NCBI GenBank assembly: GCA_036250225.1
Contig: JAPZLL010000003.1
Coordinates: 744,001 to 808,000, forward strand
Length of the DNA: 64,000 nucleotides
DNA from: Cercophora sp. LCS_1
Taxonomy: Eukaryota; Ascomycota; Sordariomycetes; Sordariales; Lasiosphaeriaceae
Reading direction: 5' to 3'
Under the pieces are notes generated by a model. It did no database searches and was not told where the DNA came from. It saw only the letters and a program-made list of their open reading frames with translations. The position numbers and the translations under genes were made by a program. Below are positions 36,074-47,072 of this stretch, piece after piece (position 1 is the stretch's first letter; every line of letters begins with the position of its first letter).

Positions 36074-36874
36074 TTACTTGGGAACAACAACCCGCTTACA
36101 CCTCAAATTCTCCCCCTCAAACCCACAGCTCGTCAACTTGCCCCCTTGTTTCTCAATCTCCATATCAACCAACTTACTCCCCGTAATCACCGCACTCCCG
36201 CTCGTCCGAATCGTCAACTCGGAAAACACCACATCCGTAAAATTCCCCACAATCACCGGCAAACTCGCATCCTCCTCCGTCATATGGTCCTCCAACAACC
36301 ACCCCGCCTCCGTCCTGCAAATCGATCCAGACGCCGTATTACCAACCCCATACGTAGGCGGCATGCTCTGCACCGGTTGCTTCCCCGCCGTCGTATCAAC
36401 CTTGCCGTAATTCTCCGTAACAGCCGTAACAGTCGACCCGTCCGCCGTCGCCGTCAATTTGATCAAATCACCCGGCGCCACGTTCAATCCAGCGTACGCG
36501 AACGCGCCCAGGTCCGTCTCGACACCGTATTGGTACCACCCAAAGGGCTGCGAGACGTCGGCGTAGGCGTTGTAGAAGACGTCTATCCCCGCGCGGATGA
36601 GACCTGCGGAGGCGGCGCAACCGGACGAAACGCCGTAGCCTTTGCGCGTGCCGATGCCGATGTGGATGGAGAAGGTGTAGATGCCCCGCCGGTTGGCGTA
36701 GGGGCCGATCAGGGGGACCGAGAGTTCGGGCACGCGGAAGACGCCCGAGACGGAGGTGATGGTTTCGCCTGCGGGGGCCGTGTAGATTGCGCCGGCTTGG
36801 ATGGAGTCTGTGGATTGGGCGAGGGCGGCGCCCGCGGTGAGGGCTACCGCCGCTGCTGTGAGGAGGTTTTTCAT
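36074..36874 (-). CDS. Secreted eqolisin-like protein (peptidase family G1), possibly inactive
   Basis: An intronless frame of 266 aa with a signal peptide (MKNLLTAAAVALTAGAALA, cleavage near residue 19). The lectin-like beta-sandwich of glutamic peptidases is recognisable: VSGVFRVPELSVP, a GIGTRKGY loop, GCAASAGLIRAGIDVFYN, FGWYQYG and AGWLLEDH followed by FTDVVF. Active eqolisins use a Gln in the LQTGVD strand and a Glu in W-I-V-E-D-F. Here the Glu is kept in WLLEDH, but the Gln position reads Arg (LIRAGID). Two Cys around the site are conserved. It is thus likely secreted but may not cleave peptides, or may use another residue. Function as lectin-like scaffold is speculation. The gene converges with the methyltransferase relic. 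Confidence 0.82.
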   Translation of the reverse strand: MKNLLTAAAVALTAGAALAQSTDSIQAGAIYTAPAGETITSVSGVFRVPELSVPLIGPYANRRGIYTFSIHIGIGTRKGYGVSSGCAASAGLIRAGIDVFYNAYADVSQPFGWYQYGVETDLGAFAYAGLNVAPGDLIKLTATADGSTVTAVTENYGKVDTTAGKQPVQSMPPTYGVGNTASGSICRTEAGWLLEDHMTEEDASLPVIVGNFTDVVFSELTIRTSGSAVITGSKLVDMEIEKQGGKLTSCGFEGENLRCKRVVVPK

Positions 36875-37727
36875 TTTTGGTTGTGGTGTTGGAGAAAATA
36901 AGGGGTGTTGGGGTAAACAATTGTTGGGGTCTCCTGGTGTGTGTGTTTGTCTAGGGGCCGGAGACGGGGATTATAAGGGGTGGGAAGGGAGTCAGGAACC
37001 GGAACGGGCGGGGAATGGGGGAGAGAGAAAAGGAGAGAGAGAGAGAGGGACAAAAAAAAAAGTGGGTTAATCATGGTATGGTATTTTTCTCGGTTTGGTT
37101 CTTGGAGCAATAATATTGAGATCAATATCGCCTATCAACCGTCTCGGCGTCGATATATTAGATTACTCGCGCTGGGCGATTCGGCGAGGCCATCGCCGTG
37201 AATTGCACCATATGTTGTGCGACCACCGTCTTTGTCTGCCGTTGGGCGTTCAGGGGTAATATTATTGTCGGTGGTCTTCCGGATTGCACAACCTACAAGC
37301 CATGTGGTCGACCACTTGGTCAATATTGTCACTTTGCGTTGATCTTCAAGGCGCCCTGCCTGTGTGGTAAACGACTACATGCCAATCCACTTTCCTGGTC
37401 GCAATCGACTGCTGCAGGAACCGTGTCTGGGCCGGGCAATAATCTAGCTCCCAGAGTCCGGGACGGACTCCGTGATCAAAAGGCCCAGGCCGGTCGAGAT
37501 GGCTCAGTCCCGGTGAGTGGGTTGGAGACTCCCCAAGAACCCCCCCCAAGGCGGCTAAACACACCACAACGCCACAGTCTGTATAACCCAGAAGTCCTAC
37601 GGGATATACCCGGTCCACATTTATGCAAAACAACGCAGCCCAGAACGGGCCTGTGTGCGCTAGAATAAGACTAGACTCGACATTTCTTCCGCGGGGCTTC
37701 CACGCAGCTGTTCTACATACGACCTGT
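36875..37727. other. Promoter region of the eqolisin-like gene, with inverted repeats
   Basis: 853 bp between the eqolisin-like start and the 3' end of ROT2. It holds a TTATAA element about 97 bp before the eqolisin ATG (around 36971-36976), a GA-rich run near 37020-37050 and inverted repeats at 37113-37128 and 37304-37315. No coding gene is called. Confidence 0.5.
37304..37315. repeat. 12-bp perfect palindrome GTGGTCGACCAC
   Basis: Reads the same on both strands. It could be a dimeric regulator site, or chance; nothing is known to bind it. Confidence 0.4.
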
Positions 37728-40700
37728 TTATGCAACCACCACCTTCCAATCAGCCGCGATGCTGGCTCCTACCTTCTTGATAACCGCAAATGCAGCCCGG
37801 CCCTTGGCGGCGGCCGTGTATTCAACGTGAGCCGTCCACGTCTTGCCATCCGACTCCACCGTCACCTCCTTCTTGCCCGACCACGACGCCGGCGCGCCCA
37901 CGACAATGATCTTGTCGACCTTGATGTTGCGCGCCTTCTTAAGCCACTCGCCCGCCTTGATGCTCTTGGCGTCACGACCCTCCGCATCCGTCGACGAGAT
38001 GGTCTTGCCGTCCTCCAAGACGAACTTCCTAGTGATGTACTGGCCCCTCTCAAAGTCATAAGACTCACCGTCGTCCACGTACAAGTCACCCACAGCTGTC
38101 TTGCCGTCACGGCCGACCGTCACAACAAGCGTGTAGTCGTCCCACTTCTGGAGGGCGCTGGACCGGCGAGGGGTGTCGCGGCGAGCAAAGATATGGCCAC
38201 CCTGCATCAGAAGCGGGAGCTTCTCCAGAGGGGCATCCAGTGTCACCTTTTTGCCCTTGGAGGTGGGGATGACGTCGTAGGTGAAGTAGTCGTAGTAGAC
38301 CTCGTTGTCGGGAATCCAGATGTCTACTGCCACGCGGTTCTCGTCCGTCACGGGCTTGGCAAGGAGACCCGTGTTGCCAACGAAGAACTGATCATCAATC
38401 TCGAGACCCGCCTCCTCCGACGGATGGGTGTAGAACATGGGCTTGATGATCGGGCTTCCGTCCACATATGCCTGGTGGAAGGCAGTATACCACGCGGGAA
38501 GCAAGCTGTAGCGGAGACGGAGCGCGGCGGCAATGACCGACGAGTACGGCTCTCCCATCAGGTAGGGCTCGCGGCGGCGGGCATCAATGTGGGCGTGGCC
38601 GCGGAAGAATGGGTAGAAAGCACCAGCCTGGTACCAGCGGGTCAGGAGTTCCTTCTCGGGGTTGCCGAAGAAACCACCAACATCAGCACCCGAGAAGGGG
38701 AAGCCCGAAATGCCCTGGCTCAGCACCATGGGAATGGAGGCCTTAAGGTGGTCCCAGGCTGCCTGGTTGTCGCCTGTCCACATGGCACCGACACGCTGAG
38801 AGCCGGCAAAGAACGAACGTGTCAGCACAAAGGGGCGCTTGAGCTCACCCTTCTTGCGGGACTTGACGGCGTGGTGCGTGGCGTTGTGGAACGTCATGCC
38901 GTTGAGGTTGTGAACATCGCGATGCTCCCAGTTGCCGTGGTGAAGGTTGTCCTTGGGCATCGTCGTCTCGGGGCCGTTGAAAACAGACGGCTCGTTCATG
39001 TCGTTCCAAATCCACGTATTCTCCATGGAGCCTTTGAAGCGATCATAGTTGAAGAGGCTTGACCACCACTCGCGAGCGGCAGGGCTGAAGGCGTCGATCC
39101 AGTGCGATGAGCCTGGCCAGCACCAGCCCTCAAAAAGGTTGCCATCCTTGTTCTTGACGGCGAGATCCTTGGACTTGAGCTCCGAAACGACGTGATAGTT
39201 ATCCACGTTCTTGATATGCGGGTCAATGATGGTGACCAACTTGCGGCCGTGGCTCTCAAGGTGCTTGCCCATGCTAAGGGGATCCGGGAAGCTGTGGCCG
39301 TCCCATGTGAAGTACTTCTTCTCATCTGTGTACTCGATATCGAGCCAGATAACGTCATAAGGCATCCTGAACTTGTCCATCTTGGTATCGACATCCTTGA
39401 CATCCTCTTCGGAATTGTAGTTCCAGCGACACTGGTGGTACCCGATGGCAAACTCCTGGGGCATGGCCGTGGTACCAGTAAGCTCGCCGTACTTCTCGGT
39501 GAGGTCGCGAGGAGTGGGACCGAGGAAGACAAAGACATCCAACAGGCCGCTCTCAGAGATCCAGTGGGTGTGGGTACTCTTCTTGGAGCCGACACTGATG
39601 GCAAGCGGGTTCTTCGAGTCCTTGGCCTTGGTGATGTCGATCCAGGTCTCGGCAGCATTCAGCCAGAACACTCCAACGCTAGAATCCTTGCGGTGCGCTT
39701 GCATGAAAGGAATGGCGCCGTACAACGTCATCGGGCTATCGAGGATGTACTCGAAGACATCGGCATTGTACAGCCTGTACGGATCTTCGTAGTTGCCCTC
39801 GCCGCCACGAGTCTCCTTGAGAGAAAGGGGTCCAGCGTGGGACGGAATGCCATAGACATGCTCATAGCCCACAAACGAGATGTCCAGGGCCACGGCCTCG
39901 GGGCCACGAGGCTTGGTGTCTGTATTGCCGCCAAAAGTCTCATCCCACCAGGTGCTCTCATCCTCTCCCTTGGGCTGCTCAGCCACCTCTTCTTGTTTGG
40001 CCTCCTCGCCCTCCTCGCCCTCTTTTTTCTCTGGCGCCGGCGGGGGCTCGATCTTGGGTCTCCAGTGCTCCACATTCAACAGACCCCTGTCATTGAACTT
40101 GATCTGGCTGCTTCCATCGCGCTTGAAGTCAACAGAGAATGGCGAGAACTTGATGACGGCCTCAAACTTAGAGGATGGGCCGTACTGAACCGTGATCTGT
40201 GTCTTATCTTGCCCAGCAACCTTGGCCTCTTTGTCGAGGGCCAAACCACCCACGATGACCCATTCCTCGACCTCGTTGTAACGCTCTTTCCTCGCCTTGC
40301 TGTTGTGACGAAGTTCGATTTCGCCCTTTTGTCTTTTTTCCTCGTCGACGGTGACCCGGGCGGTTCCCGATTGAAGAAAAGAGACTGTGAGGGGCAATCG
40401 AACGGTTTCCCCCTTGTCGTTGATGGTCTTCAAAATGGTGGCTTGAAACTGGCCGTCCTTGAAGGAACCGGATTCGGGTAGGACATTATAAGGCGACTCC
40501 CAGGCGCTCGACCCAAGGGCGTGGTCTGCAAATGCCCTGTTGCGCTTGCAGAAACCAGACTGGTTACACTTCTTGAAATCATGCTCTTTCACCGAAACTG
40601 CGATCGGTTAACCATGCATTCGCCGATGCAATTGGATCGCGAAAGACATACCTGCTGGCGTAAATACAGCGCTCAGTGTGGTAAAAAGACAAATGTACGT

Positions 40701-40736
40701 TGTCCATTTTCCGGACAGCAGCCCTGCGGCCGGCAT
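37728..40736 (-). CDS. rot2: ER glucosidase II catalytic alpha subunit, GH31
   Basis: Exons 40652-40736 and 37728-40597 encode 984 aa; the intron is 40598-40651 (GTATGT to GATCGCAG). Exon 1 supplies a signal peptide (CLFTTLSAVFTPA core) and exon 2 starts KEHDFKKCNQSGFCKRNR, the usual first mature segment of glucosidase II alpha. The enzyme trims the two inner alpha-1,3-glucoses from N-glycans in the ER, with a beta subunit encoded elsewhere. The GH31 nucleophile Asp lies in WIWNDMNEPSVF (about residue 560) and the acid/base Asp in MWTGDNQAAWDHL (about 637). GYHQCRWNY, WLDIEYTD and SGADVGGFFG are further GH31 signatures. A Glu/Lys-rich insert of about 45 residues lies near residue 215. Without exon 1 the frame would start only at a GTG, so the split model is needed. 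Confidence 0.95.
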
Positions 40737-41494
40737 CTTGTTGTGCCCCTCGCGCGATGCGGCGCAAGGACAAGGGAAGCTGGAGAATCGCGACGGGAAC
40801 GAAAGGGAACTGGACGGTCAAGCAATCGTCCTTCGCATCCAAAAAACCTCCAGGGCCCTGGAGTGGGAGTCGTCAATGGATATAATAGAGTCGCTGAGCT
40901 GGCCAGTCGAGTTTCCTCGGCAGTTGTCGAGGGGCTCAAAAGGTAAGCTGTCCCAAGTCCGATCCAAGCTTGTGTCGCTTCATCCCGATTCGGTTTGGCC
41001 ATCTTGTCCTGAGACAGGGGCCGCCACCCCTGTCACCATGAACTCAGCCGGTAAGCCCCCATTATTGCATAACTGCAAACACACATAATCGTCGAGAGCA
41101 CCAACTCATCTTCTTGCTGCTCTCGTTAAAGACGAAGTTTGGGTCGGAGCGAGTATCTAGTCCGAGATGTCCTAAGGTTCGAACACTCTTTTTGAGAGAA
41201 CCCGACCAATTGATCTAGATGGGTAAAGCGCATGACAGCACAGGCCGACTGGCACCAGCACATTTACGTTATCTCTGATACCAAAACACTGCTTGATCCT
41301 CGAGACGTTGTTTATTCAGTACTCACTTTTCTACTGCTCGCTCGAGCTTTTTTCGGGATACCTCGGTGAGCTGAGGTTAATTAGCAACGTTGCGACTGTT
41401 TGCATTCCGCCAACAATCTCCCGGGAGACCACTGAACTGGGGTGCGTGCCTTCGGGAAACCATCAGTGCCTGATCATCAAGGTCTGCTTTTAAG
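40737..41494. promoter_or_regulatory. Divergent intergenic region ROT2/NDK1
   Basis: 758 bp upstream of the ROT2 start and of the first in-frame NDK1 ATG. Nothing else recognised. Confidence 0.45.
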
Positions 41495-41731
41495 ATGCCC
41501 GAGGGCCCGCAACGGCAACGGCCCAGCCAACGAGAGGCGAGGCAAAGCCCGTGGAGATTTCTGGTGGGCGGGGTTCTCGTCGCAGCTCTGTCCATCCTGT
41601 ACATATTTTCGTCCCACCCCCCAAGCTTCTCCCGACAACCGCCTCCTCCCTCTGTCCAGATCCCCAGTCAACAGCCAGCTCTTCAGCAATCTTCCTCCCT
41701 TTTTACTCCCGAACCAGAACCAAACACCAAA

Positions 41732-42662
41732 ATGTCTACCGAGCAGACGTGAGCATCCCCAATCCCGCTGTTGCTCTGCCCCGCCATCGTCACCACGCGT
41801 TCTGCCCCTCCATTACCCCGCCATCCGCCATTTTTTTTTCAGCTCCCCGCCATTGAGATTCCCAGTAACTGACCTTTGCCCAGTTTCATTGCTATCAAGC
41901 CCGACGGTGTCCAGGTATGTCAAGATAGCGCTGTATACCTTGGGATCCCTTGCTTACAGCTGCGCAGCGTGGACTCGTTGGCCCCATCATCTCCCGCTTC
42001 GAGAACCGCGGGTAAGACACGATTCCGATCAACCCCGAAATAGGGGTAGCCCGAGATACTTCTGACGCCCGCATAGCTTCAAGCTCGTCGCCATCAAGCT
42101 TACCACTCCTGGCAAGGAGCACCTCGAGAAGCACTGCACGTCACCCAGCCATGCTGTCAGACCCGAACCACAACGCTAACGCCTACCAGATGAGGACCTC
42201 AAGGACAAGCCCTTCTTCGCTGGCCTCGTCAACTGTATGGCTTCCTATACAAAATTAGATTAGAATACCATTTCTAACTCTCTACAGACATGAACAGCGG
42301 CCCCATTGCCGCCATGGTCTGGGAGGGCCGTGACGCCGTCAAGACTGGCCGCAGTATGTTGCCTAGCTCCCCATTTGCTCGGAGCCATAACTAACAACGT
42401 CGTCTCAGCCATCCTTGGTGCCACCAACCCCCTTGCCTCTGCCCCTGGCACCATCCGTGGTGACTTCGCCATTGAGTACGTACCGCCGTCTTGAGACCTC
42501 CTTGACAGCTTGACTCACATCTCTTCTAGTGTCGGCCGCAACGTCTGCCACGGCTCCGACAGCGTCGAGAACGCCAAGAAGGAGATTGCTCTCTGGTTCA
42601 AGCCTGAGGAGCTCATCAGCTGGAAGTCCGCCCAGTTCGACTGGATCTACGAGAAGGCTTAA
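41732..42662 (+). CDS. ndk1: Nucleoside diphosphate kinase
   Basis: Eight exons: 41732-41748, 41884-41914, 41968-42011, 42077-42135, 42190-42234, 42288-42353, 42409-42475 and 42530-42662, giving 153 aa, the usual NDK length. The enzyme transfers the gamma-phosphate from ATP to other NDPs through a phospho-His. Readable: FIAIKPDGVQRGLVGPIISRFE, the active-site block NVCHGSDSVENAKKE, and the C-terminus WIYEKA. Intron 4 (42136-42189) starts GCACGT rather than GT, while its branch GCTAAC and end CTACCAG are normal; no GT donor nearby preserves HYEDLKD, so it is a GC-AG intron. An in-frame ATG at 41495 could add 79 residues including a transmembrane stretch (FLVGGVLVAALSILYIF). The short start at 41732 is chosen because it matches known NDKs. 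Confidence 0.93.
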
Positions 42663-42961
42663 GGGGTGAATCACACATATCGTTTGATTCTCCAAAGTCG
42701 ATATGTTCGATGAGCTCATGAGCCAAACCAACACAGCCCCTTTCAGGGGTAAAAATGAAAAGAACTGGCTGTGACTAAGCACTGCACCGTGAAGACGAAT
42801 CGTAGAACCGCCCTTGCTCTGAGCTTGACACAATTCTGCTTTTCACACATCTTTTTTGCGAAATTGGGCCCTCTTATCACGTTTCACTTGGTCATTTTCT
42901 CTATCCAACAGTTCATATATCATCAAGTCATGTTTTCCGTCCCTCATACGACGCCCGCTCC

Positions 42962-45501
42962 TCATACAGCATTACTCACTGATCCCGTATCCTTGGACCG
43001 CTCTCTTCTACTAGGCTGTCGACCCCACCCCCTTGGTCGAACCGACGCACTCTCCCTACTCTGAGGCCTCCCCAGCCTCTCATCCAACGCCGTAGGAGTC
43101 GGGGACTGCTCATTAGGCGATTGATCAATCGACGACAACCGTTGAAGCTGCGCGTCTTGTCGTCGGGCCTGATAAATGTCCTGGAAGTCCATACCCGTCT
43201 CGACCACAGCAGCCATGCTATTGCCGCGCCTCCTGTTCGCGACAGGACTCGACATCGATGGTGGCGGCGAAGATACAGGCGGCGCCTGGTACGCGGGCGG
43301 AGGCTGCACCTGCGTCCAGTACATGGGCATACCGCGCATACCACCGGGCTGCACAACACGGGGACCCTCCAGACCCATGTCGTGCATCTGGCGCATGAGC
43401 TCGGTGGCAAACTTATTGTGCCTGCTGAGACGGAGCAGTTCATTCTGATAGTTGCTCTTGTGGAAAAAGATAATGTTCATGGTGACACTATAAACCTCAT
43501 CAATAGTCTGAACTTCGGAAATGATGCGAGGCGAGTAATCGCGCTTGTTTTGGAGACAAAAGGCCAGCATGCGGGACTTGAGCTCTTCGATTTGGGCTTC
43601 GGTTGTGCCGAAGCGCAGCTTGAGGTTGATTGGATCGGCCAGCCCTTGGCTGCGGCGTTGGTTGAGGATGAAGAGGGTGTTGAGGATCGAGTTGGGGGCT
43701 TGGACGACGTGGCCTTCCATCTTTTTGAACTCGGTGTAGAGGAGGGATACTTCGAGGACGTAGTAGTCGTCTCCTCGCATCATGGAGCCTGTGTTTCCGT
43801 ATATGGTCACGCGGTCGCCGACGTCGAATGGGTGTTTGACGAAGACGAAGATGATGGACTGTGAATGCGTTAGCCTTGGTGAGGGTTTCGATCTGAGTTC
43901 GTTGAACTAACTTGAAGAAACTCCTGAGCCGTTGCCTGCAGCAGCCAAGAAAGACCTAGGATAACCGTTCCAGTCGATGTCAGGGCAGCGGCGGCCGAGT
44001 TTGAGATGATGCTGATAAAGACGATGATAACAATGACCACGATGATGAACATGAATACTTCGTCGAGCTTCTCAATGACGGAATCGAGATCCTTGAGTGA
44101 TGCAGCAATGGCTTTCTTCTCGAGATGTATCTCGTTGCAGACCATTTCGAGCTCTTCCATGGAGATGTCGCCATTGAGGTCCTTGTCGAAGATGCCGAAG
44201 CACCCATCGGCCTCCTCTGGGATCGGAAAAGCCGCTTGGAAGTCATCCAATATGATGGTAGATCTTCCTGGCTGGACAAACGTGCGGTAAAATACACGTG
44301 CGAGCGTGTAGCTGGACTGGGTGTTTCGAAGGAGTTCCAATACCACCTTTCGTGGGTGGTTGCCCCTGAGGATCTTCCTGCCAGTCAAGTCGCCAGCCAT
44401 GCGAGTGGCAGCAACGCCCACTTTACTCCACGCATTTCTGGCGTTGTTCTGGATGGTCCTCAAGGGCGTGCGGCCACCAGAAGATTGGTTGCCGGCCGAG
44501 AAGCAGTTTGTGGCAGAGGAGTCCCAGACGGGGTCCTGAGCCTCGATCTGTGTTTTGGCATAGGCGAAAAGAGCGACCAAATAGTCTATCTGCATCTGGT
44601 TGTCTCGGATCCGATGCGAGTAGGTGCGGAGGTGGAAGGATGTTGCGATCCACTGGATCAGTATCTTTTCGACAAAGTTCAGCGTCGCCAGTGTGAAGAG
44701 GGCGATGATGATCTTGAACACGATGCCGATCCACGGGATGTCGGGGTTCGGGTTGTCCTCACTCGGCGTGTCACGGTGGTTATCAAGAATTGGATGGTAG
44801 GAGACCAGCACGGCAAGCAGCCAAAGAAACGTAGCGGTGGGAAACTCCAGTTGGCGTCCGATGTCCCTCCATTTCTTGTGGTTGCTGGAGCCAACAGCAT
44901 TAGCGACAACGCCGAACGAGAAGGGCATGATGGAGGCAAAGATTCTCGCGGCCCAGAGAGTGAGCCAAACAACCTCTAGCCAAATGCCAAACCAAAGGAG
45001 CTGGACACCGCCATCACCGCCGACTGGCTTGTCCAAAACGAACAAGTCGAGAAACACCGGGATAAGAATAATAATGGCGGCGGGTATAGCGTAAAGAATG
45101 TAGCGAAGAACACGTGGGAACCTCTTTAGGGCGGCCCAGAGCTTGGTGAGCCATGTCTTATTCTTGCTGGTGGCTGGAACCATGCCAGTATTTGACGAAT
45201 CTGTGTTGAACGCATCATCAACGTGGTTGTGTGTGCTTCTGTTTCTCGACCGCGAACGCCGCGAGCCATGTTCTTGATGTGACACAACCCGTTCGGCGCG
45301 GAGGAGTTCGAGATCGTCATTCAGCCGGTTCGCGGCCTCTCGTGATTCCCCGGCACTCAAACTGGCCCCGTCCGCGTGATCGGGAGCCAGATGGTTGTGG
45401 TCAACCCGAAAGTCATCTTCAGTCTTCTCCCCAACTCCGTAGGATGGCGTCTGAAGCTGGAGCTGTGGACGGACTGGGGAAGTGAGGGGAGGGGCTGTCA
45501 T
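42962..45501 (-). CDS. Calcium-regulated mechanosensitive ion channel, fungal MscS/Msy type
   Basis: Exons 43912-45501 and 42962-43858 encode 828 aa; intron 43859-43911 (GTTAGT to ATTCACAG, branch GCTAAC). Fungal Msy channels sit in ER or cell-surface membranes and handle calcium after osmotic shock. Several hydrophobic segments occur between residues 135 and 300 (for example YILYAIPAAIIILIPVFL and FPTATFLWLLAVLVSYH). An EF-hand is clear near residue 435: FDKDLNGDISMEEL. The pore helix and MscS beta-domain follow (VIVIIVFISIISNS, then GLSWLLQATAQEFLQSIIFVF and HPFDVGDRV). The last 200 residues are polar and Pro/Arg-rich. Which of the two fungal paralogues it is cannot be decided here. Confidence 0.92.
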
Positions 45502-47072
45502 TGTGCTTCGTGGACATCAATCGTCAGATTTTTGAAGATTTCTCCCAACAGCCCGGAGGCCCTTTCTTAGGGCCCTTACGGCTTGTATTTCAGCGGCGGA
45601 TGCCATCCTTTCGGCTTTCAAACGGGACACTGATCGGCGGTTGAGGATGACCGGCCCACAGCAATGTGGGAACCGTCTGCAGGCGAACCTTGGACGAGGT
45701 ATCTTGGCCGGGGATAATCCCCATCTAATGACGAACTGGCGTGGGTGGCCGCAGGATAGTGTGTATTTGTGGAACGGCCCCTGACGGTCGATGCATAGTT
45801 GGAGTTCTGTCACACGCATTTAGAACGTGAGGTGGACCCCTGACTTCGGGATCATTGTGATTTGAGGGGAAGTTGCATCTCATCCGAGCTGGGAGGAGTT
45901 GATGTGCTTCCGTGCACTGCATGCTACAGGACCCCAAGAGCAAGAGATGCCGCGTTCTGGGTTTTCCTTGTCATTTCGGCCTCGAGGATTCACCACTAGG
46001 ATTTCTCACTGTGGCTAGGACTGTCGGGCACATTCATAGCAAGCATCGAGTGGAACCTGACGTCATTAGCGGGTCTCAACGCCTACTTGAGTTGTGCGTT
46101 GAGACCCTCGGCGTGACAGGGTTGAGCTGCCGTGGCTGAAGTTTGGACTGATAAGTAACCGTTTATCGTCTGGCACCGTACGGATTCAGCCCTAGAATAT
46201 AAGTCCATTGGGGTCTCTGGACTTTCGTCGCAGAAAGCATTGGGTTTTACAGAATGTTCATCCTTGTTGATAGATTATGGGTGTTAAGTGCTGCAGGCAA
46301 ACTGAGAAGACGCCGGGCCTATTTCAGCAAGTCGATATTGGCCCTTGTTCACACGGATAAACATTTGAAGCGTTGCTGTTCACCTCTGGGAGTGTTGACC
46401 GAGCTTCAACAATGCGCGGGACAAATGCCAAGATGTTTCGCTGCTGGCGTTTGATAAGGGCTCCCGTCTCCCGTCTCGTCTGCTGTCAGAGTGGGGTCCC
46501 ACGAAGGGGGAAATGCGGGGGAGGGGATGACTTTCTGCCGAGTTCAAGATGTGTTCGGTTCGGGATTGACGACGTGTGCCAGAAGGGTTGACTACAGAAT
46601 GAACCTGATTACGATGAAGAGTGAGGGCCGCTCGCGCGGGAGGACCCCTTACATAATTGTTCGAGTTTCTATGATGCCGTTGAGCAAGGCTCTCATGGCT
46701 TCGTTTTAAAGTGCTTATTCGCTGGGCATCCCATGTTTAGGCCTAAACGGGTTGAAAAGCGCCCTCACGATGCAGTAGCGCTCAGCCGCACGACCCTTGG
46801 CGAGCAACGGGGAGGGTTTAATTAGGCACTGTGCCGTCAAGTGTCTCAGTCGTGGTGCCGGTCGGGTCCAGGCCCGCGCCTTCCTCTCCCAAAACTCGTC
46901 TGTCGGGAGTTCTGCAACATTTGTTTCTTGCGCTTTACTACGAAAACCTTCAACCCTCCACGGCGCCCTGACTCGACGATTACCCACGAGATGGAATTGC
47001 TACGACGCGACGGTTGACCGGCTACCATTTTGTGACAAGTTCGGCCTCAGCGGCTGATGAACGACAGCAGAG
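45502..47072. other. Divergent intergenic region MscS/WW protein
   Basis: 1.57 kb with short unsupported frames on both strands. It should hold both promoters. No RNA gene or repeat recognised. Confidence 0.5.

Noticed and set aside
29743..36874. Possible secondary-metabolite cluster (oxygenase, methyltransferase, ligase-like, peptidase)
   Set aside because: No polyketide synthase, NRPS, terpene cyclase, transporter or regulator is present, the methyltransferase is a fragment and the ligase-like protein has DNA-ligase motifs.
35966..36901. 311-codon plus-strand frame opposite the eqolisin-like gene
   Set aside because: Arg-rich antisense frame of a gene with a clear signal peptide and fold.
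37198..37668. 156-codon plus-strand frame between the eqolisin-like gene and ROT2
   Set aside because: Composition is not protein-like and it overlaps a minus-strand frame of similar size; no support.
37623..40481. 479- and 429-codon plus-strand frames opposite ROT2
   Set aside because: Antisense shadows of the GH31 gene caused by codon bias; no homology and no start context.
41160..41185. GGTTCGAAC string resembling a tRNA B box
   Set aside because: No A box at the right distance and no cloverleaf could be formed.
46740..47060. Possible plus-strand leader frame before the WW protein
   Set aside because: The 86-codon frame ends before the real ATG and shows no conservation pattern.
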